14,789 nucleotides of DNA from an uncultured Actinomyces sp. Lineage in GTDB: Bacteria; Actinomycetota; Actinomycetes; Actinomycetales; Actinomycetaceae. The position numbers and the translations under genes are program-made. The notes beneath the pieces were generated by a model. The model did not search any database. It was not told the origin of the DNA and saw only the letters and a list, made by a program, of their open reading frames with translations. Where the stretch lies: the NCBI GenBank assembly GCA_937926195.1, contig CALEXZ010000040.1, positions 1 through 14,789 of the forward strand, given 5' to 3'. This document shows, piece after piece, positions 6,482 to 14,298 of the stretch. The first letter of the stretch is position 1. Each line of letters starts with the position of its first letter.

Positions 6482-6557
6482 GTCGCTAAGGTCCCAGGAC
6501 GTGCGCCCGCGTCATCAGTAAGGTAACGGCTCACGACGGCCAGTCATCTCCGCGGCT

Positions 6558-6598
6558 GGACCCGTGACTCCTCACAGGGTCCGTCGTGTATATAACCT
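6558..6598 (+). promoter_or_regulatory. Promoter and overlapping dyad of the peptide-transporter operon
   Basis: TATAAC (6591-6596), within a TATATAACCT patch, is the best -10 match in the window. The start would be near 6603, leaving a leader of about 75 nt. Immediately upstream, GGACCCGTGA (6558-6567) pairs with TCAC plus GGGTCC (6572-6582, one bulged A) around CTCC. The dyad fills the -35 region, where no good -35 hexamer is visible, so it may be an operator for nutrient-dependent control. Confidence 0.45.
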
Positions 6599-6677
6599 CG
6601 TGACACGTCTCGCGCGCCCCGCCGAGGCGGGCCCCGGCCCCACCTGTCGCGAGCCAACCCACCCAATGGAGGTCCCC

Positions 6678-8318
6678 ATGACCACGACACAGATCTCGCG
6701 CCGTATGTTCGGCGGCATCGGCGCCGCCGGCGTGACCGCCATCCTGCTCGCCGCCTGTGGCTCCGACTCCCCTGACTCCGCGTCCTCCTCCGGCGCCTCA
6801 GGTCAGGGTGCCGCCTCCGGCGGCAAGCTCACCCTCGCCTACAACTCCGACGGTCCGCACAAGGCCTGGGTCGAGGCCGTGTGCAACTCCGTGAGCAACA
6901 CGCTCGGCATCAAGATGGAGCCCCTGCCCTACGCGCAGTTCTCCGAGATGCGTCAGCAGATCACCGACCACACCATGGTCGGTGCCTTCCGCACCGGCTG
7001 GCAGGCCGACTACCCCTCCATGGCCAACTTCCTCGGCGCCTGCTACCAGACCGGTGCCGGCTCCAACGACTCGCGCTACTCCAACAAGGACTTCGACCAG
7101 CTTCTCGACGACGCCGCCGCCGCCGACGAGGCCGCCGCCACCGAGCTCTACCTCAAGGCGCAGTCCGTGCTCCTGGAGGACCTGCCCGCCATCCCGCTGT
7201 GGTACCAGAACGGCTTCGGCGGCCACTCCACCAACACCTCCGACGTCGTCTTCAACTGGAAGTCCGTCCCCGAGTACAACGCGATCAAGACCACCGCCCC
7301 TGACGGCATCGTGCGCGCCAACGACACCGAGCCGCAGAACGCCCTCATCCCCTCCAACACCAACGAGGTGGGCGGCGGACGCGTCATCGACCTCATCTTC
7401 TCCTACCTCGTGCGCTTCGAGCCGGACGGCACCGTCGTCAACGAGGTCGCCGAGTCCATCGAGACCGAGGACAACCAGAACTACACCGTCAAGATCAAGG
7501 ACGGCTGGACCTTCGCCGACGGCACCCCCGTCACCTCGGACTCCTTCATCAAGGCGTGGAACTACGGCGCCAAGCTGTCCAACGCCCACCTGTCGAGCTA
7601 CTTCTACGACGTCATCGAGGGCTTCTCCTACGATGAGGACTCCGAGCTCACCGGCCTGGTCAAGGTCGACGACCACACCTTCACCATCAAGCTCACCGCC
7701 CCCGCCTCCGACTTCAAGCTCCGCCTGGGCTACTCCGCCTTCGCGCCGCTGCCCGAGTCCGCCTTCGCAGACATGGACGCCTTCGGCCAGGCCCCCATCG
7801 GCAACGGGCCCTACAAGCTCGACAGCTGGACGCACAACTCCGAGATCGTCCTGTCCAAGAACGCCGACTACAAGGGCGGGATGACCGTCGCCAACGAGGG
7901 CGTCACCTTCACCATCTACACGGACTACGACTCCGCCTACAACGACCTGCTCGCGGACTCCCTTGACGTCCTCGACGCCATCCCGGACTCTGCCCTGTCC
8001 TCCTTCACCTCCGAGCTCGGTGACCGCGCCATCAACGTGCCCGGCGCCGTCGTCCAGCTCTTCGCGATCGACTGCGAGGCCGAGCACTTCAAGATGGACG
8101 AGGAGGGCCGCCTGCGTCGCGCCGCCCTCTCCCGGGCCATCAACCGCAAGGAGATCTGCGACACGCTGTACTACAGCACCCGCACCCCCGCCTCCGACTT
8201 CACCTCACCGGTGATCGCCGGCTGGACCGACGACGTCGCAGGCAACGAGGTCCTTGACTTCGACGAGGCCGAGGCCAAGAGCCTGTGGGACAAGGCCGAG
8301 GCCATCGCCAAGTTCTGA
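6678..8318 (+). CDS. Peptide ABC transporter substrate-binding lipoprotein, circularly permuted
   Basis: A 546-residue extracytoplasmic binding protein of the OppA/DppA (SBP family 5) class. Residues 1-27 are a lipoprotein signal with a twin-arginine motif (SRRMF, 7-11) and lipobox LLAAC, with lipidated C27. Residues 28-47 are a Ser/Gly/Ala linker. The mature order is unusual. Residues 48-204 (GKLTLAYNSDG, FRTGWQADYP at 104-113, GAGSNDSRYSN at 126-136, DLPAIPLWY at 168-176, WKSVPEYN at 194-201) are what normally forms the C-terminal part. After a junction at about 205-208 come the normal N-terminal and middle parts: TEPQNALIPSNTNEVGGG (217-234), DGWTFADGTPVTSDSF (275-290), GNGPYKL (375-381) and LRRAALSRAINRKEI (479-493). 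The protein ends at AEAIAKF, just where GKLTL would usually follow. All conserved blocks are present once, so it is probably functional. GGAGG (6668-6672) fixes the ATG at 6678. It heads the transporter operon. Confidence 0.93.
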   Translation: MTTTQISRRMFGGIGAAGVTAILLAACGSDSPDSASSSGASGQGAASGGKLTLAYNSDGPHKAWVEAVCNSVSNTLGIKMEPLPYAQFSEMRQQITDHTMVGAFRTGWQADYPSMANFLGACYQTGAGSNDSRYSNKDFDQLLDDAAAADEAAATELYLKAQSVLLEDLPAIPLWYQNGFGGHSTNTSDVVFNWKSVPEYNAIKTTAPDGIVRANDTEPQNALIPSNTNEVGGGRVIDLIFSYLVRFEPDGTVVNEVAESIETEDNQNYTVKIKDGWTFADGTPVTSDSFIKAWNYGAKLSNAHLSSYFYDVIEGFSYDEDSELTGLVKVDDHTFTIKLTAPASDFKLRLGYSAFAPLPESAFADMDAFGQAPIGNGPYKLDSWTHNSEIVLSKNADYKGGMTVANEGVTFTIYTDYDSAYNDLLADSLDVLDAIPDSALSSFTSELGDRAINVPGAVVQLFAIDCEAEHFKMDEEGRLRRAALSRAINRKEICDTLYYSTRTPASDFTSPVIAGWTDDVAGNEVLDFDEAEAKSLWDKAEAIAKF

Positions 8319-8331
8319 CAGCACCCTGGGA

Positions 8332-8405
8332 CCGCCAGCTGCTGGCGGCCCGTGAAGCAACCGTGCCTCGGGCCCGTACCCTGCCAGGTGCGGGCCCGAG
8401 GCACG
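8332..8405 (+). terminator. Two stem-loops between binding-protein and permease genes
   Basis: A small stem (CCGCCAG 8332-8338 with CTGGCGG 8342-8348) is followed by a very strong one. CGTGCCTCGGGCCCG (8362-8376) pairs perfectly with 8391-8405, and TACC (8377-8380) with GGTG (8387-8390), giving 19 bp including one G-U around a 6-nt loop. In binding-protein operons such intercistronic structures usually attenuate read-through or protect the upstream mRNA, so the binding protein exceeds the permeases. That role is inferred here. Confidence 0.7.
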
Positions 8406-8460
8406 ACGGGAACAGCCCGACCTGCCCGTCCCACTCCCGATCCACTCAAAGGAGGCGCCG

Positions 8461-9390
8461 ATGGTCCGCTACGCCGGACGCAGGCTGCTGCAGATGATCC
8501 CCGTGTTCTTCGGGGCCACCCTCCTGATCTACGCGATGGTCTTCGCGCTGCCCGGTGACCCCGTCGCCGCGCTCGGTGGCGAGCGCCAGCTCAGCCCCGC
8601 GGTGCAGGAGCAGATCCGAGCCAGCTACAACCTCGACCAGCCTTTCTTCGTGCAGTACCTGCTCTATCTCAAAGGTGTCTTCACCTTCGACCTGGGCACG
8701 ACGCTGCGCGGATCGCGCCCCATCGTCGAGGTTCTCGCCGGTGCCTACCCGGTCACCATCAAGCTCGCCCTCATGGCGCTGACCTTCGAGGCCGTGGCCG
8801 GCATCGCCGTCGGCTTCGTCGCCGGCGTCCGCAAGGGACGGTGGTTCGACGCCACCGCCCTGGTGCTGTCCCTCGTGGTCATCGCCGTGCCGACCTTCGT
8901 CATCGGCTTCCTCCTCCAGTTCTTCATCGGCGTGCGCATGGGGTGGCTGCCGGTCACCGCCGGAAGCAACCCCGGCTTCAAGGAGCTGCTCATGCCGGCT
9001 CTCGTGCTGGGCGCCGTCTCCTTCGCCTACGTGCTGCGCCTGACGCGCACCGAGGTCGCCGAGAACCTCTCCGCCGACTATGTGCGCACCGCCCGCGCCA
9101 AGGGGCTGTCCGGCATGCGCGTCATGGTCGTCCACGTCCTGCGCAACTCGCTCGTGCCGGTCATCACCTTCCTCGGTGCGGACCTGGGGGCCCTCATGGG
9201 CGGCGCCATCGTCACCGAGGGCATCTTCAACATCAACGGTGTCGGCGGCACGCTCTACAAGGCCATCCTGCAGGGTGAGGGCCCCACCGTCGTGTCCTTC
9301 ACGACCGTCCTCATCCTCGTGTTCATCATCTCCAACCTCGTCGTGGACCTGCTCTACGCCGCTCTCGACCCGAGGATCCGCTATGCCTGA
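8461..9390 (+). CDS. Peptide ABC transporter permease, DppB/OppB-type
   Basis: A 309-residue inner-membrane permease that forms half of the translocation channel. The first membrane helix is at about residues 9-30 (MIPVFFGATLLIYAMVF), followed by the DppB-type periplasmic region with LPGDPVAALGG and YNLDQPFFVQYLLYLKGVF. Five further hydrophobic segments follow. The EAA cytoplasmic loop that docks on the ATPase is at about 203-235 (SADYVRTARAKGL, then HVLRNSLVPV). The protein ends with the typical DLLYAALDPRIRY. AGGAGG (8450-8455) lies 5 nt before the ATG. The stop overlaps the next start by 8 nt, which indicates translational coupling with the partner permease. It is separated from the binding-protein gene by 142 nt containing a strong stem-loop. 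Confidence 0.95.
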   Translation: MVRYAGRRLLQMIPVFFGATLLIYAMVFALPGDPVAALGGERQLSPAVQEQIRASYNLDQPFFVQYLLYLKGVFTFDLGTTLRGSRPIVEVLAGAYPVTIKLALMALTFEAVAGIAVGFVAGVRKGRWFDATALVLSLVVIAVPTFVIGFLLQFFIGVRMGWLPVTAGSNPGFKELLMPALVLGAVSFAYVLRLTRTEVAENLSADYVRTARAKGLSGMRVMVVHVLRNSLVPVITFLGADLGALMGGAIVTEGIFNINGVGGTLYKAILQGEGPTVVSFTTVLILVFIISNLVVDLLYAALDPRIRYA

Positions 9391-10339
9391 CAACCAGCAC
9401 ACCCTCGCCCGTCCCGGCCAGGAACGCTACGTCGCCGAGAGCGACGAGCAGGGCCTGGGTGCCGTCGACGCCGTCTCAGACGAGTCCGCCCCCGCCTCCA
9501 TGTGGGGGGAGGCCTGGAAGCAGCTGCGGCGCCGCCCCATCTTCTGGGTCTCCGCCGTCCTCATCGTCGGCGCGCTCCTGCTGGCCATCGTCCCGGGCCT
9601 GTTCACCAGCGTCGACCCCACCTACTGCCAGCTGCGTGACTCCTACGGCCCCGCAGCTGACGGACACCCCTTCGGCTTCGACCGTCAGGGCTGCGACATC
9701 TTCGCCCGCACCGTCCACGGCGCCCGCGCCTCCGTCACCGTCGGCGTGCTCACCACCCTCATCGTCGTCATCCTCGGCGCCGTCGTGGGGGCCATCGCCG
9801 GCTTCTTCGGCGGCTGGGTCGACGCGCTGCTCGCCCGCTTCACCGACATCTTCTTCGCGGTGCCCTTCGTGCTGGCTGCCATCGTCGTCATGCAGATGTT
9901 CAAGGGACGCTCATCCATCGTCACGGTCGTGCTGGTGCTGGCCGTCTTCGGCTGGCCCCAGATCGCCCGCATCACCCGCGGTGCCGTCATGAGCGTCAAG
10001 AACGAGGACTTCGTGACCGCCGCGCGCTCGCTCGGGTCCGGGCGCATCGCCATCCTCGTGCGTCACGTCATGCCCAACGCCGCCGCCCCCATCATCGTCA
10101 CCGCCACCGTCCAGCTCGGCTCCTTCATCGTCTCCGAGGCGACCCTGTCGTTCCTGGGGGTCGGGCTGCCGCCGTCGATGGTCTCCTGGGGGGCGGACAT
10201 CGCCTCCGCGCAGGCCGCCCTGCGCGACCACATCTCCGTCCTCCTCTTCCCGGCCGGGGCCCTGGCCCTGACCGTCCTCGGATTCATCATGATGGGCGAC
10301 GCCGTGCGCGACGCCCTCGACCCGAAGGCCCGCAAGTGA
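9383..10339 (+). CDS. Peptide ABC transporter permease, DppC/OppC-type
   Basis: A 318-residue partner permease. About 45 hydrophilic cytoplasmic residues precede the first helix (FWVSAVLIVGALLLAIVPGLF). The periplasmic stretch with HPFGFDRQGCDIFARTVHGAR matches the OppC pattern in which G(T/F)D.QG.D...R..HG leads into the transport core. The EAA loop is at about 206-238 (NEDFVTAARSLGSG, then HVMPNAAAPI). ATLSFLGVGLPPSMVSWG and the terminal GDAVRDALDPKAR are family hallmarks. The ATG at 9383 has a GAGGA Shine-Dalgarno (9372-9376) and overlaps the upstream stop in ATGCCTGA. The stop overlaps the ATPase start in GTGA. Confidence 0.95.
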   Translation: MPDNQHTLARPGQERYVAESDEQGLGAVDAVSDESAPASMWGEAWKQLRRRPIFWVSAVLIVGALLLAIVPGLFTSVDPTYCQLRDSYGPAADGHPFGFDRQGCDIFARTVHGARASVTVGVLTTLIVVILGAVVGAIAGFFGGWVDALLARFTDIFFAVPFVLAAIVVMQMFKGRSSIVTVVLVLAVFGWPQIARITRGAVMSVKNEDFVTAARSLGSGRIAILVRHVMPNAAAPIIVTATVQLGSFIVSEATLSFLGVGLPPSMVSWGADIASAQAALRDHISVLLFPAGALALTVLGFIMMGDAVRDALDPKARK

Positions 10340-12120
10340 GCACCGCGAACACCTCCTCCGCCGAGGCGGACACCGCCCTCCTCGAGATCCGCGACCTCGA
10401 GGTCGCCTTCCGCTCCTCCACCGGTCTCGTGCCGGCCGTGCGCAAGGCGAACCTCACCCTCTACCCGGGCCAGTCGGTCGCCGTCGTCGGTGAGTCAGGA
10501 TCTGGCAAGAGCACCCTGGCGGCCGCCATCATCGGCCTGCTGCCCGGCACCGGCCGCGTCACCGGCGGCACCATCACCTTCAACGGCAAGGACATCACCC
10601 ACGCCGACGCGCGCGCCTACCAGTCGCTGCGCGGAAGCGAGATCGGCCTGGTGCCCCAGGACCCGATGAGCAACCTCAACCCCGTGTGGTCCATCGGCTT
10701 CCAGGTCAAGGAGTCTCTCAAGGCCAACGGCCTGGCCGGTGTCGCCGACGACCGTCTCGCCGCCCTGGCGGCCGCCGAGCGGGGCGAGGACGTGCCCGCC
10801 GGCGGGCACATCGACGTCGACGAGCAGGTGGCCCTCCTGCTGGAGGAGGCCGGGCTGCCCGACGCCGCCCGCCGTGCCCGCCAGTACCCTCACGAGTTCT
10901 CCGGCGGTATGCGCCAGCGCGCCCTCATCGCCATCGGCCTGGCGGCCCGTCCCAAGCTGCTCATCGCCGACGAGCCCACGAGCGCCCTGGACGTCACCGT
11001 CCAGCGCCGCATCCTCGACCACCTGGGCAAGCAGATCCACAGCCTGGGCACCGCCATGCTGTTCATCACCCACGACCTGGGCCTGGCCGCCGAGCGCGCC
11101 GAGCACATCGTCGTCATGCACCGTGGGCGCGTCGTCGAGTCCGGGCCCTCGCTCGAGGTCCTCCAGGACCCCCGCCACCCCTACACCCAGCGTCTGGTCA
11201 AGGCGGCGCCGTCACTGGCCTCCCGCCGTATCCAGACAGCGCACGCGGCCGGCATCCAGGTCGCCGAGGACGAGCTGGGCGTGCGCGAGATCGCCGACGA
11301 CGTCGACGAGGTCCTGCGCACCGAGCACCTGACGAAGATCTTCGACATCCGTGGCGCCAAGGGGGAGGCCAAGACCCTCAAGGCCGTCGACGACGTCTCC
11401 TTCGGTGTGCGACGCGGGACCACCACCGCCCTCGTGGGCGAGTCCGGCTCCGGCAAGTCCACGGTCGCCAACATCATCCTCAACCTCATCGACCCCACCT
11501 CCGGCAAGGTCTTCCACAACGGGGTCGACCTGTCCACGCTGGGGGACAAGGAGCTCTTCGCGCTGCGGCGCATCATGCAGCCGGTCTTCCAGAACCCCTA
11601 CGGCTCCCTCGACCCCATGTACTCGATCTTCCGGGTCATCGAGGAGCCCCTGCGGGTCCACCGCATCGGCACGCGCAAGGAGCGCGAGGACCGGGTCGCT
11701 GAGCTGCTCGACCTCGTGTCGCTGCCGCGCTCGGTCATGCGCCGCTACCCCAACGAGCTCTCCGGCGGCCAGCGCCAGCGCGTCGCCATCGCGCGCGCCC
11801 TCGCCCTCAAGCCGGAGATCATCGTGCTCGACGAGGCGGTCTCCGCCCTCGACGTGCTCGTCCAGGCCCAGGTGCTGCGCCTGCTCACCGACCTGCAGTC
11901 CGAGCTGGGCCTGACGTACCTGTTCATCACCCACGACCTCGCCGTGGTCCGCCAGATCGCGGACGACGTCGTCGTCATGGAGCACGGGCGGGTCGTGGAG
12001 GCCGGGCCCTCCGACGACCTCTTCCACGACCCGCAGCAGGAGTACACCCGCGATCTCATCAACGCCGTGCCGGGAGCCTCCATCCCCTTGTACGGCGACG
12101 GCGCGGTTCCGGCGCACTGA
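10336..12120 (+). CDS. Peptide ABC transporter ATPase with two fused nucleotide-binding domains (DppD-DppF type)
   Basis: A 594-residue double ATPase that supplies both nucleotide-binding domains of the transporter in one chain. Domain 1 has Walker A GESGSGKST (52-60), the signature SGGMRQ (189-194) and Walker B LLIADEP with D212-E213, and ends with the DppD-like HPYTQRLVKAAPS tail. A linker of about 40 residues leads to domain 2, with Walker A GESGSGKS (368-375), signature SGGQRQR (from 476) and Walker B IIVLDEAVSALD with D499-E500. It closes with the DppF-like QEYTRDLINAVPG. All catalytic motifs are intact, so both sites should bind and hydrolyse ATP. The start is GTG at 10336, overlapping the upstream stop by 4 nt. 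Fused DppD-DppF ATPases are well known, for example GsiA. It is the last gene of the operon. Confidence 0.95.
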   Translation: MSTANTSSAEADTALLEIRDLEVAFRSSTGLVPAVRKANLTLYPGQSVAVVGESGSGKSTLAAAIIGLLPGTGRVTGGTITFNGKDITHADARAYQSLRGSEIGLVPQDPMSNLNPVWSIGFQVKESLKANGLAGVADDRLAALAAAERGEDVPAGGHIDVDEQVALLLEEAGLPDAARRARQYPHEFSGGMRQRALIAIGLAARPKLLIADEPTSALDVTVQRRILDHLGKQIHSLGTAMLFITHDLGLAAERAEHIVVMHRGRVVESGPSLEVLQDPRHPYTQRLVKAAPSLASRRIQTAHAAGIQVAEDELGVREIADDVDEVLRTEHLTKIFDIRGAKGEAKTLKAVDDVSFGVRRGTTTALVGESGSGKSTVANIILNLIDPTSGKVFHNGVDLSTLGDKELFALRRIMQPVFQNPYGSLDPMYSIFRVIEEPLRVHRIGTRKEREDRVAELLDLVSLPRSVMRRYPNELSGGQRQRVAIARALALKPEIIVLDEAVSALDVLVQAQVLRLLTDLQSELGLTYLFITHDLAVVRQIADDVVVMEHGRVVEAGPSDDLFHDPQQEYTRDLINAVPGASIPLYGDGAVPAH

Positions 12121-12136
12121 CCCACCCCGACGGCGC

Positions 12137-12198
12137 GGCCCCGGCAGCGGATCGTCCGACGGCCGGGGTCCCGCCCGGGCCTTCGCGGTGGGGCCCGG
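12137..12198 (+). terminator. Two hairpins after the first transporter operon
   Basis: GGCCCCGGC (12137-12145) pairs with GCCGGGGTC (12162-12170), 9 bp with one G-U, with an inner CGGA/TCCG stem at 12148-12158. A second hairpin, CCGGGCC (12175-12181) with GGCCCGG (12192-12198), follows. They start 17 nt after the ATPase stop and probably end the operon, although neither has a U-tract. Confidence 0.5.
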
Positions 12199-12227
12199 CG
12201 ACGGCGACGTGCCGGACGCGTTTCGGG

Positions 12228-12348
12228 TATCGTGTGCCCAGGCCGGGCCGCACGTGTCATCTTCCGGGTGGGCGCGGAGACGTCCGTCACCGGACGGGTC
12301 CGCCGCCGCACGACCCCGCCCGGGCCCCCGGAGGAGGAGACAGACCGA
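12228..12348 (+). promoter_or_regulatory. Promoter candidate and structured leader of second transporter operon
   Basis: TATCGT (12228-12233) fits TANNNT and would start transcription near 12240, giving a leader of about 110 nt. No good -35 is seen. The leader can form CGTCCG/CGGACG around TCAC (12281-12296) and GGGTC/GACCC (12296-12316). A GC-rich inverted repeat (12320-12331) abuts the GGAGGA Shine-Dalgarno at 12333-12338, which is 10 nt before the ATG. I recognise no known riboswitch. Confidence 0.35.
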
Positions 12349-13308
12349 ATGCTCCCCTATCTCGTGCGCAGGATCGCGAACTATGCGCTCCTGCTGGTGA
12401 TCGCCACCGTCTTGGCGTACTTCCTCGCCGCCACCCAGCTCAATCCGCTCCGCCTCTACGACCCGGGCAACATCAAGCTCAACTGGGACGGCATATACGC
12501 CACGTTGACGTCCTACAACATCAACCCCAACGACCCGGTGATGGACCGCTTCCGCGTCTGGGCCACGGGGATCCTCACCCACTGGGACTGGGGCAAGACC
12601 CCCAAGGGCGAGGACGTCGGCGAGATCATCTCCCGCCGCATGTGGGTCTCGGTCCGCCTGGTCTTCCTGGGATCCTTCGTCGGCATGGGGCTGGGAACCG
12701 CACTGGGCGCCTGGACCGCCACCAAGCAGTACTCGATCTCCGACCGCGTCGCCACCTTCCTGTCCCTCATCGTCATCTCCACCCCGGTCATGGTGCTCGC
12801 GCTCTTCCTCAAGCTCGGCGCCATTGAGGCCAACCAGCTGCTCGGCGGGCAGTACTTCGAGTTCGTGGGCGAGGGATCGGGCGTCCTGGGGCGCGCCCAG
12901 CACCTGCTGCTGCCGACGATATCCATGTCGCTCAACGGAATCGCCTCCTACTCCCGCTACCAGCGCAACCTCATGCTCGACACCCTGGGGGCCGACTACG
13001 TCCGCACCGCCCGGGCCAAGGGCCTGATCAAGCGCAAGGCGATCACCCGCCACGCGCTGCGCACGGCACTGATCCCCATGGGCACCTTCTTCGCCTTCGC
13101 CCTGACGGGCCTGTTCACCGGCGCAGCGATCACCGAGACGGTCTTCACCTGGCACGGACTGGGGGAGTACTCCATCACCTCGATCAGTACGGCGGACATC
13201 AACGGCACCGTCGCCGTCGTCGCCTTCTCCGGCGCGATGACGCTCGTCGGCGCGCTGCTGTCGGACGTGCTGGTCGCCGTTATCGACCCGCGCGTGAGGG
13301 TGAGCTGA
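12349..13308 (+). CDS. Peptide ABC transporter permease, DppB/OppB-type (second system)
   Basis: A 319-residue permease. The first helix (YALLLVIATVLAYFLAATQL) is followed by an extended periplasmic segment of about 75 residues that includes WDGIYATLTSYNINPNDP and THWDWGKTPKG, longer than in E. coli DppB and of a kind seen in actinobacterial peptide transporters. The transport core follows, with the EAA loop at about 213-245 (GADYVRTARAKGL, then HALRTALIPM) and a DVLVAVIDPRVRV end. The ATG at 12349 is preferred over an in-frame start at 12232 because a strong GGAGGA precedes it and the added residues are not membrane-protein-like. It is not a recent copy of the permease at 8461: the two differ across most positions outside the EAA motif. 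It is 3 nt from the next gene. Confidence 0.94.
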   Translation: MLPYLVRRIANYALLLVIATVLAYFLAATQLNPLRLYDPGNIKLNWDGIYATLTSYNINPNDPVMDRFRVWATGILTHWDWGKTPKGEDVGEIISRRMWVSVRLVFLGSFVGMGLGTALGAWTATKQYSISDRVATFLSLIVISTPVMVLALFLKLGAIEANQLLGGQYFEFVGEGSGVLGRAQHLLLPTISMSLNGIASYSRYQRNLMLDTLGADYVRTARAKGLIKRKAITRHALRTALIPMGTFFAFALTGLFTGAAITETVFTWHGLGEYSITSISTADINGTVAVVAFSGAMTLVGALLSDVLVAVIDPRVRVS

Positions 13309-13311
13309 ATC

Positions 13312-14298
13312 ATGAGCAACGTCGAGATGAACCAGGGCAGCCCCGGTTCGCGCCCCGTCGACCGGCCGACCATCGGCCAGGGCGCGGGCGAGCACGCCGT
13401 CGTCGCGGCCAAGAAGGCGACCGACGCCAGGCGCCTGACCCGCGGGCAGATCTTCCGCCGCCGCTTCCTGCGCAACAGGAGCGCCGTCCTCGGCCTGGTC
13501 GGTTTCATCCTCATCGTGGTCTTCGCGATCGTGGGCCCCTACATCTCCGCGTACGACTACACCGAGTCCGACTTCCTGGCCTTCAACTCCCCGCCCAGCG
13601 CCAACCACTGGCTGGGCACCACCAAGGACGGCTCCGACGTCTTCGCCATGACCGTCGAGGGGCTGCGCAAGTCGCTCGTCATCGGGCTGAGCGTCGCCGG
13701 CATACAGGTCGCCGTCGCCGCCGTCGTCGGCAGTGCGGCCGCGTACTTCGGCGGCTGGTTCGACCGGGTCGCCCTGTGGGTCATCGACCTCCTCCTGGTG
13801 GTCCCCTCGTTCCTGCTCATCGCCATCGTCAGCCAGAGCGTCTCGGCGCAGTCCAAGGGCTCGATCCCGACCTTCATCCTCCTCCTCGCGGTCTTCGGCT
13901 GGATGCTGTCGGCGCGCGTCATCCGCTCGATGACGCTGAGCGTGCGCAACATGGAGTACGTGACGGCGGCGAAGTACATGGGGGTCCGGGCGCCCACGAT
14001 CATCGGCCGCCACATCCTGCCGAACATCGCCTCCTACATCATCATCGACGGCACCCTGGGTGTGGCCGTCGCCGTCATGTCGGAGACGTCCCTGTCCTAC
14101 TTCGGCTTCGGCGTCAAACCGCCGCAGACCTCGCTGGGCACTCTCATCGCCCAGTCGCAGGGCGACGTCGCGGTCTTCCCGTGGACCTTCGTCTTCCCCG
14201 CCCTTGTCCTGGTCGCCCTCCTGGTGTGCGTCAACCTCATCGGAGACGGCGTGCGCGACGCGTTCGACTCCTCGTCCAAGTCCGGAGGCCGGGCATGA
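13312..14298 (+). CDS. Peptide ABC transporter permease, DppC/OppC-type (second system)
   Basis: A 328-residue partner permease. About 60 polar N-terminal residues ending in QIFRRRFLRNRSAV precede the first helix (LGLVGFILIVVFAIVGPYI). The periplasmic portion has NHWLGTTKDGSDVFAMTVEGLRKSL, the OppC pattern in which HWLGTD..G.D leads into the core. The EAA loop is at about 212-243 (NMEYVTAAKYMGVR, then HILPNIASYI). Hallmarks SETSLSYFGFGVKPPQTSLG and GDGVRDAFD are present. The start lies 3 nt after the upstream stop, and the TGA overlaps the next ATG in ATGA, which indicates tight coupling. Confidence 0.95.
   Translation: MSNVEMNQGSPGSRPVDRPTIGQGAGEHAVVAAKKATDARRLTRGQIFRRRFLRNRSAVLGLVGFILIVVFAIVGPYISAYDYTESDFLAFNSPPSANHWLGTTKDGSDVFAMTVEGLRKSLVIGLSVAGIQVAVAAVVGSAAAYFGGWFDRVALWVIDLLLVVPSFLLIAIVSQSVSAQSKGSIPTFILLLAVFGWMLSARVIRSMTLSVRNMEYVTAAKYMGVRAPTIIGRHILPNIASYIIIDGTLGVAVAVMSETSLSYFGFGVKPPQTSLGTLIAQSQGDVAVFPWTFVFPALVLVALLVCVNLIGDGVRDAFDSSSKSGGRA

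Noticed and set aside
6798..8087. A 429-codon open frame antisense to the binding protein
   Set aside because: Val/Gly/Asp-rich composition, no motif and no start signal; it is a shadow of the GC-biased coding strand.
6678..8318. Binding protein as a truncated gene or as two fused gene fragments
   Set aside because: All conserved blocks of a full-length binding protein are present once and in frame, with a proper signal peptide. Only their order is changed.
8319..8460. Remnant of the original C-terminal segment after the binding-protein stop
   Set aside because: Translation after the stop shows none of the conserved C-terminal blocks; the interval holds only stem-loops and a Shine-Dalgarno.
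12234..12348. Riboswitch in the leader of the second transporter operon
   Set aside because: Several short GC stems can form, but I find no conserved core of a known riboswitch class.
11212..14013. A 933-codon open frame on the minus strand opposite the ATPase and second permeases
   Set aside because: It lies antisense to three genes with intact family motifs. Its Asp/Gly/Glu/Val/His-rich composition is what the reverse complement of high-GC codons gives, and no domain is recognisable.
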